Positions 1 to 7,242 of a stretch of 19,796 nucleotides of DNA are shown here, piece after piece. Made by a program: the position numbers and the translations under genes. The notes under the pieces are model-generated. The model saw only the letters and a list, made by a program, of their open reading frames with translations, was not told the origin of the DNA and ran no database searches. Source of the DNA: DASWID01 sp049682815 (GTDB lineage Bacteria; Desulfobacterota_D; UBA1144; Nemesobacterales; CSP1-2); assembly GCA_049682815.1 (NCBI GenBank), contig JBAUII010000130.1, positions 1 through 19,796 on the forward strand, written 5' to 3'. How positions within the stretch are numbered: position 1 is the stretch's first letter; each line of letters starts with the position of its first letter.

Positions 1-21
1 GGTTAGAGGAGGATCGAAAGT

Positions 22-891
22 ATGAATCATATTAAGTACCTCTTTATCCTAGTCTGCCTGATCGCTACCTCTGCGAAAGGCAACGCGCAGGTTGTAGAAA
101 AGAAAACGATCACGCTCGACGGGGCGATGCAGATTATAAATGCTGCGAAAGACTATGCAAGAAAGCATGACGCTCCAGGGGGAGTAATTGCTGTAGTCGA
201 TGACGGGGGAAACCTTGTCGCACTCGAGCGAATTGATGGCACCTTTGCGGCTGGGGCAAATATCTCAATCGGGAAGGCGAGGACTGCCGTAATCTTCAAA
301 AAGCCGACCAAGTTTTTCGAAGACGTAATAAGGACTGGCAGAACCCCAATGGTTGCGTTAAATGATTTCACACCCTTACAAGGAGGTGTCCCAATCATTA
401 TTGATGGTCAGGTAGTAGGCGGTGTGGGAGTAAGCGGGGCTGCAAGCGCTCAGCAAGACGAGGAACTTGCGATCGCCGGAGCGAACGCAGTAACGTCTTC
501 TTCCATCGGGACATCAGGTGTCCGACACCAAGAAATAACGTATGTTGACAAAGAAAGGGTTTCTGCAGCATTCGCCAAGGGCATGCCGCTTTTGGAATTC
601 AACAATTACAAGATTCATGCAAGCCGCAGAGAAGGACCAGGGATGGCTGAGGTACATAACCTTGACACAGATATCATTTATGTGCTCGAGGGCTCAGCGG
701 ACTTCGTTACAGGTGGCACGGTTGTCGAAGGAAAGACAATAGCTCCAGACGAGATCCGCGGAAAGGAGATCAAGGGCGGTGACCAGAGGAAAATCGTCAA
801 AGGCGACGTCATAGTTGTTCCGGCTGGAACACCTCACTGGTTCAAACAGGTAAATGCGCCGTTACTCTATTATGTCGTAAAGGTGAGCTAA
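22..891 (+). CDS. Exported HbpS/GlcG-family protein fused to a C-terminal cupin domain
   Basis: The 289-residue protein begins with a signal peptide (residues 1-22, hydrophobic core LFILVCLIATSA, likely cleavage after GNA). Residues about 27-155 form a GlcG/HbpS domain, shown by the blocks VIAVVDDGGNL, SIGKARTA and TPLQGGVPI. Residues about 190-289 form a cupin. Its second motif, GDVIVVPAGTPHW, is textbook, and H212 plus the DIIYVLEG stretch supply the first. HbpS proteins bind haem and are linked to redox sensing, while E. coli GlcG has no settled role; cupins bind a metal and often a small ligand. The start is supported by an AGGAGG site at about 7-12. A second GlcG/HbpS gene follows, so the pair looks like a tandem duplication in which this copy has the cupin. 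Export and both domains are clear; the ligand is unknown. Confidence 0.88.
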   Translation: MNHIKYLFILVCLIATSAKGNAQVVEKKTITLDGAMQIINAAKDYARKHDAPGGVIAVVDDGGNLVALERIDGTFAAGANISIGKARTAVIFKKPTKFFEDVIRTGRTPMVALNDFTPLQGGVPIIIDGQVVGGVGVSGAASAQQDEELAIAGANAVTSSSIGTSGVRHQEITYVDKERVSAAFAKGMPLLEFNNYKIHASRREGPGMAEVHNLDTDIIYVLEGSADFVTGGTVVEGKTIAPDEIRGKEIKGGDQRKIVKGDVIVVPAGTPHWFKQVNAPLLYYVVKVS

Positions 892-984
892 TTTGATTAA
901 CTATGATAATTTTTCGCTGGTTGCTCAAAACAAGGTCAATTTTCACAATTGGATAATCACCGGTCCTTGCCCATCGCATATAAA

Positions 985-1005
985 GCCGCCAGCAAGACTG
1001 GCGGC
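985..1005. repeat. Perfect 8-bp stem-loop between the two HbpS/GlcG genes
   Basis: Arms GCCGCCAG (985-992) and CTGGCGGC (998-1005) flank a 5-nt loop. On the + strand it is not followed by a T run, so it is not a normal terminator for the upstream gene. On the - strand it is followed by TTTAT, a weak terminator-like tail. It may stabilise or partly terminate the transcript between the two paralogues. Confidence 0.6.
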
Positions 1006-1033
1006 CTACCCGGTTATCTCAGGGAGTATAAAC

Positions 1034-1039
1034 AGGAGG
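1034..1039 (+). promoter_or_regulatory. Strong ribosome binding site that fixes the start of the second HbpS/GlcG gene
   Basis: A full AGGAGG lies 8 nt before the ATG at 1048. That ATG opens a hydrophobic, signal-peptide-like run ending at an in-frame TAA at 1096. The main GlcG reading frame has only a TTG (1116) without a Shine-Dalgarno site. The ATG at 1048 is therefore the natural start, and the gene is frameshifted. Confidence 0.8.
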
Positions 1040-1047
1040 AAACATAA

Positions 1048-1541
1048 ATGAAATTTATTGGCAGTTTAGCATTTGTCCTTGTGCTTGGGTCGCTATAACT
1101 TCCTTAAATGCACAGTTGCCATTAAAGCGGGTGCTGACGCTCGAGGCCGCAAAGAAGATTACAGAAGCTGCTGAGGGAGAGGCAAAGAAAAGAGGGGCAA
1201 CTGTCGTGATCGCAGTCGTCGACGACGGAGGAAACCTCATTCTTCTTGAGCGACTTAATGACACCCAGGTGGCGAGCGTCGACGTCGCGATCGGTAAAGC
1301 GCGGACGGCGGCCATCTTCCGTCGCCCCAGCAAGGTTTTTGAGGACCAGATCAAGGAGGGACGGGTCGCAGCATTAGCGCTACCTGGCGCGACGCCTTTA
1401 CAAGGCGGTATCCCGATCGAGGTCGACGGAACGGTCATCGGCGCAATCGGTGTTAGCGGGAACACACCTCAAGAAGATGAAGATATAGCTAAAGTGGGAG
1501 CTGCAATGACTGCCGACATAATCGAGGGGGGTAAAAAATGA
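1048..1541 (+). pseudogene. HbpS/GlcG-family protein with a one-base frameshift inside its signal peptide
   Basis: From 1116 the frame encodes a complete GlcG/HbpS domain of about 140 residues, with VIAVVDDGGNL, IGKARTA and TPLQGGIPI shared with the first gene of the window. The natural start is the ATG at 1048, behind a strong AGGAGG. That frame reads MKFIGSLAFVLVLGSL and stops at 1096. The domain frame read upstream of 1116 gives VAITSLNAQ, a good signal-peptide end with an NAQ cleavage site like its paralogue's. One extra G in the GGG at 1087-1089 would join the two into a normal signal peptide. The defect may be a sequencing or assembly error, a true recent mutation, or slippage. The TGA stop overlaps the next ATG (1538), so the gene is coupled to the SMP-30 gene. 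If the base is truly missing, an internal TTG start would make an unexported protein. Confidence 0.75.
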
Positions 1542-3169
1542 AATCGCGATCGCTTCGGTTTCTTAAGCTTTTTCTTCTATTCCAGATTCTTTTCCTTGCC
1601 ACAGGGAGTGCAGAAACGACTCAGGATATCCCTTCCGGGAAGCCAGATGCCGTCATCGACCTCTCTACCAGAGAGGGTGTGAACAAGGTGAAAGGCGATT
1701 GGCGTTACAGCGATACAAATATTATCGAAGTCGATTTTAAGGCACCGGGGCCAGAAGGACAGCCTACAGGCAATCCTATCAAGGCCTATGACTACACTCC
1801 GCACGCCGGAGGAAAGGACTTTGATGATTCAAATTGGGAAGCGATTGACCCGACAACACTCGATCAACGTCGTTCTACCGGACGGATTTGCTTCAACTGG
1901 TACAGGATAAGCATCACAATTCCGGAGCGCATCGGTAACTTTGACCCGACCGGGTCAACAGTCGTATTCGAGACTTCGATTGATGACTATGCGGAAATCT
2001 GGGTGGATGGAGAGCTCTCCAGGCGACTCGGACAGGTCGGCGGTTCTGTAATTGCCGGCTGGAACGCACCTAATAGGCTTATCATTGGGCGCGCCGTCAA
2101 ACCTGGCCAGCATATACAGCTTGCGATCTTCGGAATAAACGGACCGATTTCAAACCCGCCTACGAATTTCGTTTACATGCGTTATGCAAAGCTCGAATTC
2201 TATAAGGAAAGCAAAGTGCCAATCGCACACATTCCCGAAGAGGTGAATGTCGAGGTAGTAAGGCTCCGCCCTGAGATGGAGAAAATCGTCGGACCAAACC
2301 CAAAGATCTTCAAGCTCGCCGAGGGCTTCAAATTTACTGAAGGTCCGGTGTGGGTAAGCGACGGAGGGTATCTACTTTTCAGCGATCCCAACAATAACAC
2401 CATATATAGGTATAAGCCAGATGGGGAACTCGCGGTCTTCATGGGAAAAAGTGGTTATGATGGGGCTGATATAGCTGAATACGGGCAGCCCGGATCCAAC
2501 GGACTGACCCTAGATCCAGAAGGGAGGCTTACCGTAGATCAACACGGTAACCGGCGTGTCATACGTATAGAGCGAAAGGGGGATGTGACCGTGCTTGCTG
2601 ACATGTATAACGGCAAAAGACTAAACAGCCCGAATGATCTGGTATACCGCTCAGATGGAACGCTGTTCTTCACCGACCGGCCTTTTGGGCTTCCAAAGTT
2701 CTTCGATGACCCAAGAAAGGAATTGCCCTTTAGCGGCGTCTATTCAATACACGATGGCAAGCTTCAATTGCTCACCAAAGATTTGAGCGGTCCGAACGGC
2801 ATAGCGTTTTCACCGGACGAAAGGTTTCTATATGTCGGAGACTGGGATGAGAATAATAAAGTGGTGATGCGGTATGAAGTGAACCCCAATGGGACCGTGT
2901 CAAATGGGATGGTCTTCTTCGACATGACCAGCACACCTGGTGAAGATGCAATTGACGGAATAAAGGTCGACCGGCAGGGAAATCTTTATGTCTCGGGGCC
3001 AGGCGGTCTTTGGGTACTCTCGCCGGAAGGCGAGCATTTAGGGACGATCATTGCCCCCAAACATATCCACAACATGGCTTGGGGTGATGAGGATGGAAAA
3101 ACCCTATACCTCTGTGCTCAAAGCGGTCTATATAAAATGAGATTGAATAATCCGGGAGTACGTCCATAG
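1538..3169 (+). CDS. Exported SMP-30/gluconolactonase-like beta-propeller protein with an N-terminal beta-sandwich
   Basis: The 543-residue protein has a signal peptide (residues 1-25, cleavage near GSA). Residues about 35-225 look like a galactose-binding-type beta-sandwich (for example WYRISITIPERIG and YAEIWVDGE). Residues about 245-540 are an SMP-30/gluconolaconase/LRE six-bladed propeller. The three expected metal ligands are visible: E268 in FTEGPVW, N366 in NSPNDLVY and D473 in AIDGIKVD. Family members hydrolyse sugar lactones or other lactones and esters using a divalent metal. At 543 residues it is much longer than simple gluconolactonases (about 300) because of the extra domain, which may bind carbohydrate. 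The start overlaps the preceding stop (ATGA), so the two genes are probably co-translated. It should act in the periplasm or be secreted. The true substrate is uncertain. Confidence 0.87.
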   Translation: MKSRSLRFLKLFLLFQILFLATGSAETTQDIPSGKPDAVIDLSTREGVNKVKGDWRYSDTNIIEVDFKAPGPEGQPTGNPIKAYDYTPHAGGKDFDDSNWEAIDPTTLDQRRSTGRICFNWYRISITIPERIGNFDPTGSTVVFETSIDDYAEIWVDGELSRRLGQVGGSVIAGWNAPNRLIIGRAVKPGQHIQLAIFGINGPISNPPTNFVYMRYAKLEFYKESKVPIAHIPEEVNVEVVRLRPEMEKIVGPNPKIFKLAEGFKFTEGPVWVSDGGYLLFSDPNNNTIYRYKPDGELAVFMGKSGYDGADIAEYGQPGSNGLTLDPEGRLTVDQHGNRRVIRIERKGDVTVLADMYNGKRLNSPNDLVYRSDGTLFFTDRPFGLPKFFDDPRKELPFSGVYSIHDGKLQLLTKDLSGPNGIAFSPDERFLYVGDWDENNKVVMRYEVNPNGTVSNGMVFFDMTSTPGEDAIDGIKVDRQGNLYVSGPGGLWVLSPEGEHLGTIIAPKHIHNMAWGDEDGKTLYLCAQSGLYKMRLNNPGVRP

Positions 3170-3256
3170 AAAAACATCAATTGTCTGAGGATTCATATGA
3201 TGGAAAAGTTAGTAATGTTATCGAACAATCAGGCATCCTGCTAGGTAATAAATCCG

Positions 3257-3283
3257 TTCACGCTGAGCCCGTCGAAGCGTGAA
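3257..3283. repeat. CTGAGC/TCGAAG hairpin repeat, copy 1
   Basis: Arms TTCACGC (3257-3263) and GCGTGAA (3277-3283) enclose a loop containing TGAGCCCGTCGAA. It belongs to the dispersed intergenic family seen at seven other places in this window. Confidence 0.65.
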
Positions 3284-3302
3284 GGTTCATTAAGCATGAC
3301 AC

Positions 3303-3320
3303 CCTTCGACTGAGCGAAGG
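3303..3320. repeat. CTGAGC/TCGAAGG hairpin repeat, copy 2 (inverted orientation)
   Basis: CCTTCG (3303-3308) pairs with CGAAGG (3315-3320) around ACTGAG. Read on the other strand it shares CTCAGTCGAAGG with the copy at 14677-14698. Confidence 0.65.
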
Positions 3321-3371
3321 TCAAGAAGGTTCATACACCGCGAATGCGATAATGTAAGTTCCGACCGTGCA

Positions 3372-3391
3372 TCCTGAGCGAAGTCGAAGGA
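3372..3391. repeat. CTGAGC/TCGAAGG hairpin repeat, copy 3
   Basis: TCCTGAGC, four spacer bases AAGT preceded by G, then CGAAGGA. It is close in length and ends to the copy at 12399-12418. A degenerate fourth copy in the other orientation (TCCTTCGACAAGTTCA) lies at 3423-3438. Confidence 0.65.
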
Positions 3392-3619
3392 CGATTCCTT
3401 GAAACTGGAAAGATGCCCAAAATCCTTCGACAAGTTCACAATGGGCGGGTAATTTTTAATCATGCAGGACTTGATTGTGATTATAATGAAAATGTCAAAA
3501 ACGAGAAGCAAATCGGCGACTTAAAATTTCAGAGTTATTGAGAGTTAGTAAAATGGTACTAAACTTCAATCCAAGACATCCATATCAAAGTATATTTTAG
3601 AGTTAGGAGGGTTAACGTT

Positions 3620-4729
3620 ATGATAAAAATACTAACGATAGCGATCCTTGCGGTAATCCTATTGTTCCTATACGCGAGATTTAACAAGAGTAACCATTAC
3701 CAATCGAGCCGGGCGGAGAATTTGCAAGACGAAAAACTGGAAAAGGCGACCTTTGCAGGTGGTTGCTTCTGGTGCATGGAACCGCCTTTTGAGAAGCTAG
3801 AGGGAGTTTCGGAGGTTATATCTGGCTATACTGGGGGGCACAAAGCAAATCCAACCTATGAAGAGGTTTCTTCTGGAGGAACCGGGCACTTAGAATCTAT
3901 CCAGGTTATCTACGACCCCACAAAGGTTACCTATTCTGAAATACTGGACGTATTCTGGAAGCAGATAGATCCGACCGATCCCAACGGTCAATTTGTCGAT
4001 AGAGGCTCACAGTACAGATCGGCGATCTTCTATCATAACGACGAGCAAAAACGCCTGGCTGAAAGATCAAAAGAAGCGCTGGACGAATCTGGAAAATACG
4101 ACAAACCCATTGTCACAGAGATTGTTAAAGCCTCTGAATTTTACAGGGCGGAGGACTATCACCAGGATTTCTATAAAAAGAATCCCGTAAGGTACAAAAG
4201 CTATAGACAGTTTTCCGGGCGCGACAATTACATTAAAAAGATATGGGGTGAAAAAATGGAAACAAAAACTTCGGAGAACAAAAACGAAGCATACGCAAAA
4301 ACAAGCAAAGAAGAACTCAAGAAGAAATTAACTCCGATTCAGTATGATGTTACCCAGAATAACGGTACCGAGAGGCCGTTCAGCAATCCGTACTGGGATA
4401 ACCACAGAGAAGGGATTTACGTAGACATTGTGTCCGGTGAACCACTTTTCAGTTCGCTGGACAAGTTTGAATCCGGCACCGGATGGCCCAGCTTTACGAG
4501 GCCACTCGAGAAAGAGAATATTGTCGAAGGGCAGGACGACAGTCTATTCATGTCCAGGACCGAGCTCCGAAGCAAGAACGCGAATTCGCACCTCGGACAT
4601 GTATTTAATGACGGACCGCAACCGACAGGACTCCGATATTGTATTAATTCAGCAGCACTCCGCTTTATCCCGAAAGAAGATTTAGCGAAAGAAGGGTACG
4701 GAGAATATCAGAAACTTTTTGAAAAGTAA
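3620..4729 (+). CDS. msrAB: Membrane-anchored MsrA-MsrB fusion methionine sulfoxide reductase
   Basis: This 369-residue bifunctional enzyme should reduce both S (MsrA) and R (MsrB) forms of methionine sulfoxide in proteins. Residues 1-20 are an uncleaved-looking hydrophobic anchor (ILTIAILAVILLFLYA), which would place the catalytic part in the periplasm. MsrA spans about 43-210 with the GGCFWC motif (C49 nucleophile, C52). MsrB spans about 235-365 with SGTGWPSF, SHLGHVFNDGP and the catalytic C341 in LRYCINS. The whole protein has only these three cysteines. MsrB therefore lacks both the zinc CxxC pairs and the usual resolving cysteine (SGTGWP where many enzymes have SGCGWP), and may be recycled directly by a thioredoxin-like partner or through the MsrA half. 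AGGAGG (3605-3610) supports the start. It sits among exported redox genes, which fits envelope oxidative-damage repair. Confidence 0.94.
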   Translation: MIKILTIAILAVILLFLYARFNKSNHYQSSRAENLQDEKLEKATFAGGCFWCMEPPFEKLEGVSEVISGYTGGHKANPTYEEVSSGGTGHLESIQVIYDPTKVTYSEILDVFWKQIDPTDPNGQFVDRGSQYRSAIFYHNDEQKRLAERSKEALDESGKYDKPIVTEIVKASEFYRAEDYHQDFYKKNPVRYKSYRQFSGRDNYIKKIWGEKMETKTSENKNEAYAKTSKEELKKKLTPIQYDVTQNNGTERPFSNPYWDNHREGIYVDIVSGEPLFSSLDKFESGTGWPSFTRPLEKENIVEGQDDSLFMSRTELRSKNANSHLGHVFNDGPQPTGLRYCINSAALRFIPKEDLAKEGYGEYQKLFEK

Positions 4730-4871
4730 GAATTCAAATTTCTGCATGGCCGATTGCGCTCTGTATGAAATCAGGCTGAATACCAAAGGGATAGGCTATT
4801 GAAAATCAAAATCTATGCGGTTACATCCTTCTCAGACATTTAATCGTCTAATACTACCATAAAACAATCGA

Positions 4872-4900
4872 TTGAGGTTTCATCTAATTTAGTGTTTAAT
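4872..4900 (+). promoter_or_regulatory. Possible sigma-70-type promoter for the DM13-GMC gene pair
   Basis: TTGAGG (4872-4877) and TTTAAT (4895-4900) are separated by 17 nt, in the gap between msrAB and the DM13 gene. Transcription would start near 4907, about 50 nt before the ATG. It is a consensus-level match only; the rest of this 227-bp gap (4730-4956) shows nothing clear. Confidence 0.35.
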
Positions 4901-4956
4901 GAAAACAATGTTACCTTTGAAACTAAAATTAAAAAAAATTTGGAGGGCCTCAAATC

Positions 4957-5460
4957 ATGAATACACGTAATTTAGTAATTGTCATTGTTTTGATAATTAT
5001 ATTTGTCCTCTGGTATTTGTTTCGTCCTGAAAGGATTTTCATAAGCAAGACCGTTGACGAGGAGTTTCCCGGAACGACGGCGGTAGAAACGACCGATTCC
5101 GAAAACGAACCTAAGCTCCTTTACAAGGGGAGCTTTCACGGTGTCGCACATGAAACAAACGGAACTGCATCGATCTATCAGTTGCCAGATGGCAAACAGG
5201 TATTGCGCTTCACGGACTTCGAAACTTCGAATGGTCCAGACGTACAGGTCTATTTGGTCGCAGCGGAGGATGCCAACGACAATGATACGGTCAAGAACGC
5301 CGGGTTCATTCATTTAGCGGCACTCAAAGGCAACGTCGGCGATCAGAACTATGATCTGCCCTCTGATATCGATTACAATAAATACAAAGCAGTAACAATC
5401 TGGTGTCGTAGGTTTGGGGTAAACTTCGGCACCGCTCCTTTAAAGCCGAATGCAGGTTAA
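4957..5460 (+). CDS. Membrane-anchored DM13-domain protein (putative electron-transfer domain)
   Basis: The 167-residue protein has one N-terminal hydrophobic segment (residues 6-23, LVIVIVLIIIFVLWYLF) and a DM13 domain at about 52-163. The domain signature includes YKGSFHG, GTASIYQL, LRFTDFETSNGPDVQVYL, the LKGNVGDQNYDLP stretch and the C-terminal IWCRRFGVNFGTAPL with the single conserved cysteine. DM13 domains are predicted to take part in redox or electron transfer, often beside DOMON or other redox modules. The topology is ambiguous: more basic residues follow the membrane segment (FRPERIFISK) than precede it, so the domain could face the cytoplasm rather than the periplasm. GGAGG at 4942-4946 supports the start. 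It lies 11 nt upstream of the GMC oxidoreductase, so a functional pair is likely. Confidence 0.85.
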   Translation: MNTRNLVIVIVLIIIFVLWYLFRPERIFISKTVDEEFPGTTAVETTDSENEPKLLYKGSFHGVAHETNGTASIYQLPDGKQVLRFTDFETSNGPDVQVYLVAAEDANDNDTVKNAGFIHLAALKGNVGDQNYDLPSDIDYNKYKAVTIWCRRFGVNFGTAPLKPNAG

Positions 5461-5471
5461 GGAGCTGGAAA

Positions 5472-7043
5472 ATGAACACCGAAAATCAATATGACGTAAT
5501 TATCATTGGGTCTGGAGCAGGCGGCGGTACTCTGGCACACCATTTGGCTCCTTCAGGAAAAAGGATATTGCTGCTGGAACGAGGCGACTACGTGCCCAGA
5601 GAGAAGGACAACTGGAATCCTGTCGCGGTCAACGTGGAGGCAAAATACAATACCAAAGAGGTATGGCGAGACAGAGATGGTAAAGAACTGCATCCCCATA
5701 CAAACTACTATGTAGGAGGCAACACAAAGTTCTACGGCGCTGCGCTATTCCGCCTGCGAAAGGAAGATTTCGGCGAGATAGCCCACCACGGAGGTACTTC
5801 TCCGGCCTGGCCTATTAGCTACGATGACCTTGAGCCCTATTATACTAAGGCCGAACAGATTTATCATGTACACGGCATGCGCGGTGAAGATCCGACCGAA
5901 CCCCGCTGTGGATCACCTTTTCCATACCCCCCCGTGAGCCATGAGCCACGCATAAAACAGCTTAGTGATGACTTTTCGAGTCACGGACTCAATCCATTTC
6001 ATACACCCCTTGGCGTCATGCTGGATGAGCAGAACCCTCACGCCAGCCGTTGCATTCGCTGCAGTACCTGCGATGGGTTTCCATGCCTTGTGTACGCGAA
6101 GTCCGATGCCGATGTGTGCTGTGTGGAACCCGCCCTTCAGAATTCTAATGTAACACTGCTGACAAATTCCTTTGTCACGAAGCTGGAAACCGGTCCCACC
6201 GGCCGAGACATCTCCAGGGTTCAAGTTAAACGTAACGGTTCAACAGAAAGTTACTCGGGCAATATCGTAGTCGTGTCATGCGGAGCGATAAACTCTGCCG
6301 CATTGCTGCTGCGCTCGGCAAATGACAAACATCCGAACGGCCTGGCGAACGGCTCCGATGTGGTCGGAAGGCACTATATGGGTCACGTAAATTCGGTGCT
6401 GATGGCAATCTCAAAGTGTCCCAATCCGACCGTGTTCCAGAAGACCCTCTCGGTAAACGACTTCTATTTCGGTTCAATGGAATGGGAATATCCAATGGGG
6501 CACATCTCTTTCGTCGGCAAGCTTGATGCGGAAACGCTCAAGGCCGGGGCACCTGCACTTACCCCAAAATGGGGACTTAAGTATATGGCCGGTCATTCGC
6601 TTGACTTCTGGCTCACATCAGAAGACCTACCCGATCCAGAAAACCGGGTTACCTTAGATGCTGAAGGAAATATCGTGCTGAAATACAAACCGAACAACGA
6701 AGAGGGTCACAAGCGACTGATCGCCAAACTTGAGAGTCTCATGAATCAGCAGTCAAAGTGCTCCGTTCACGGTCATCAATGTCATCAGGGATTATTTGCG
6801 CGAAACCTGTTTATCGGTCAGCGTATTCCACTTGCCGGTGTCGCCCACCAGAACGGTACTATTCGATTCGGGAACGATCCAAAAACGTCGGCGCTCGATA
6901 TTAACTGCAAGGCACACGAACTTGATAACTTGTACGTAGTGGATGCCAGCTTTTTCCCCTCGTGCGGAGCGGTGAATCCCGGCCTGACAATCATGGCAAA
7001 TGCTCTGAGAGTAGGTGATCGCATACTTGAGCGGCTCGGATAA
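5472..7043 (+). CDS. GMC-family FAD-dependent oxidoreductase
   Basis: The 523-residue protein is a glucose-methanol-choline family flavoenzyme that oxidises an alcohol or sugar. It has the N-terminal FAD-binding motif IIGSGAGGGTLA (from about residue 11), the GNTKFYGAALFRLR region, and the C-terminal GMC_oxred_C domain. The catalytic pair is H459 (AHQNGT) and N502 (GAVNPGLT), with the LDNLYVVDASFFPSCGAVNPG signature. There is no signal peptide or Tat motif, so it looks cytoplasmic unless carried by a partner. A cysteine cluster C194-x2-C197-x2-C200-x4-C205 followed by C216-C217 lies in the middle of the protein; I recall a similar CDGFPC stretch in related GMC proteins, so it may be a subfamily trait. 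It follows the DM13 gene by 11 nt with its own AAGGAG, implying an operon in which DM13 could accept electrons. The substrate cannot be told from the sequence. Confidence 0.92.
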   Translation: MNTENQYDVIIIGSGAGGGTLAHHLAPSGKRILLLERGDYVPREKDNWNPVAVNVEAKYNTKEVWRDRDGKELHPHTNYYVGGNTKFYGAALFRLRKEDFGEIAHHGGTSPAWPISYDDLEPYYTKAEQIYHVHGMRGEDPTEPRCGSPFPYPPVSHEPRIKQLSDDFSSHGLNPFHTPLGVMLDEQNPHASRCIRCSTCDGFPCLVYAKSDADVCCVEPALQNSNVTLLTNSFVTKLETGPTGRDISRVQVKRNGSTESYSGNIVVVSCGAINSAALLLRSANDKHPNGLANGSDVVGRHYMGHVNSVLMAISKCPNPTVFQKTLSVNDFYFGSMEWEYPMGHISFVGKLDAETLKAGAPALTPKWGLKYMAGHSLDFWLTSEDLPDPENRVTLDAEGNIVLKYKPNNEEGHKRLIAKLESLMNQQSKCSVHGHQCHQGLFARNLFIGQRIPLAGVAHQNGTIRFGNDPKTSALDINCKAHELDNLYVVDASFFPSCGAVNPGLTIMANALRVGDRILERLG

Positions 7044-7075
7044 CGGAAAATGACGTTTCACCATTCGACCCTCAG

Positions 7076-7097
7076 ACCCTTTGACTAAGCTCAGGGT
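7076..7097. repeat. CTGAGC/TCAAAGG-type hairpin repeat, copy 4 (inverted orientation)
   Basis: ACCCT (7076-7080) pairs with AGGGT (7093-7097); on the other strand it reads CTGAGCTTAGTCAAAGG, a divergent copy of the family. It lies just after the GMC gene and could act as a transcript-end hairpin. Confidence 0.55.
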
Positions 7098-7146
7098 TCA
7101 GGGTGAACGGACGGAAAGATACCGAAATTATTGGCGCCTTCCCGTT

Positions 7147-7169
7147 CATGTTGAGCTAGTCGAAGCATG
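7147..7169. repeat. CTGAGC/TCGAAG-type repeat, copy 5
   Basis: CATG (7147-7150) and CATG (7166-7169) flank TTGAGCTAGTCGAAG. It is a degenerate copy with short arms, in the same gap as the 7076-7097 copy. Confidence 0.5.
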
Positions 7170-7242
7170 GAAGCGTATTTGGGTGTCCTGCAAGATACGA
7201 TGTATTTGTAAATAGGAAGCGAAAAAGCTCAAACTAATTGAA

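Larger units (their letters stand above)
3170..3619. other. 450-bp gene-free gap rich in small hairpin repeats
   Basis: I see no convincing gene here. The stretch 3257-3438 holds four related copies of a CTGAGC/TCGAAGG hairpin element, the last one partial (3423-3438). GAAGGTTCAT is also directly repeated at 3281-3290 and 3325-3334. The rest (3440-3600) is AT-rich and probably contains the promoter of the msrAB gene, but no clear -35/-10 pair stands out. A good AGGAGG (3605-3610) precedes the next gene. Confidence 0.6.

Noticed and set aside
1055..1465. 136-codon open frame on the - strand
   Set aside because: It is the mirror of the GlcG/HbpS gene; the + strand has the recognisable domain and ribosome site.
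3197..3244. Short frame MMEKLVMLSNNQASC after the SMP-30 gene
   Set aside because: Only 15 codons, no homology and only a poor ribosome site.
3290..3511. 73-codon open frame on the - strand
   Set aside because: It is built largely from the intergenic hairpin repeats (for example SSFDFAQDARSE), a common false protein from such repeats.
5532..5547. TGGCAC in the GMC gene as a second sigma-54 promoter
   Set aside because: No TTGC or GC at the -12 position with correct spacing, and it is inside a coding region.
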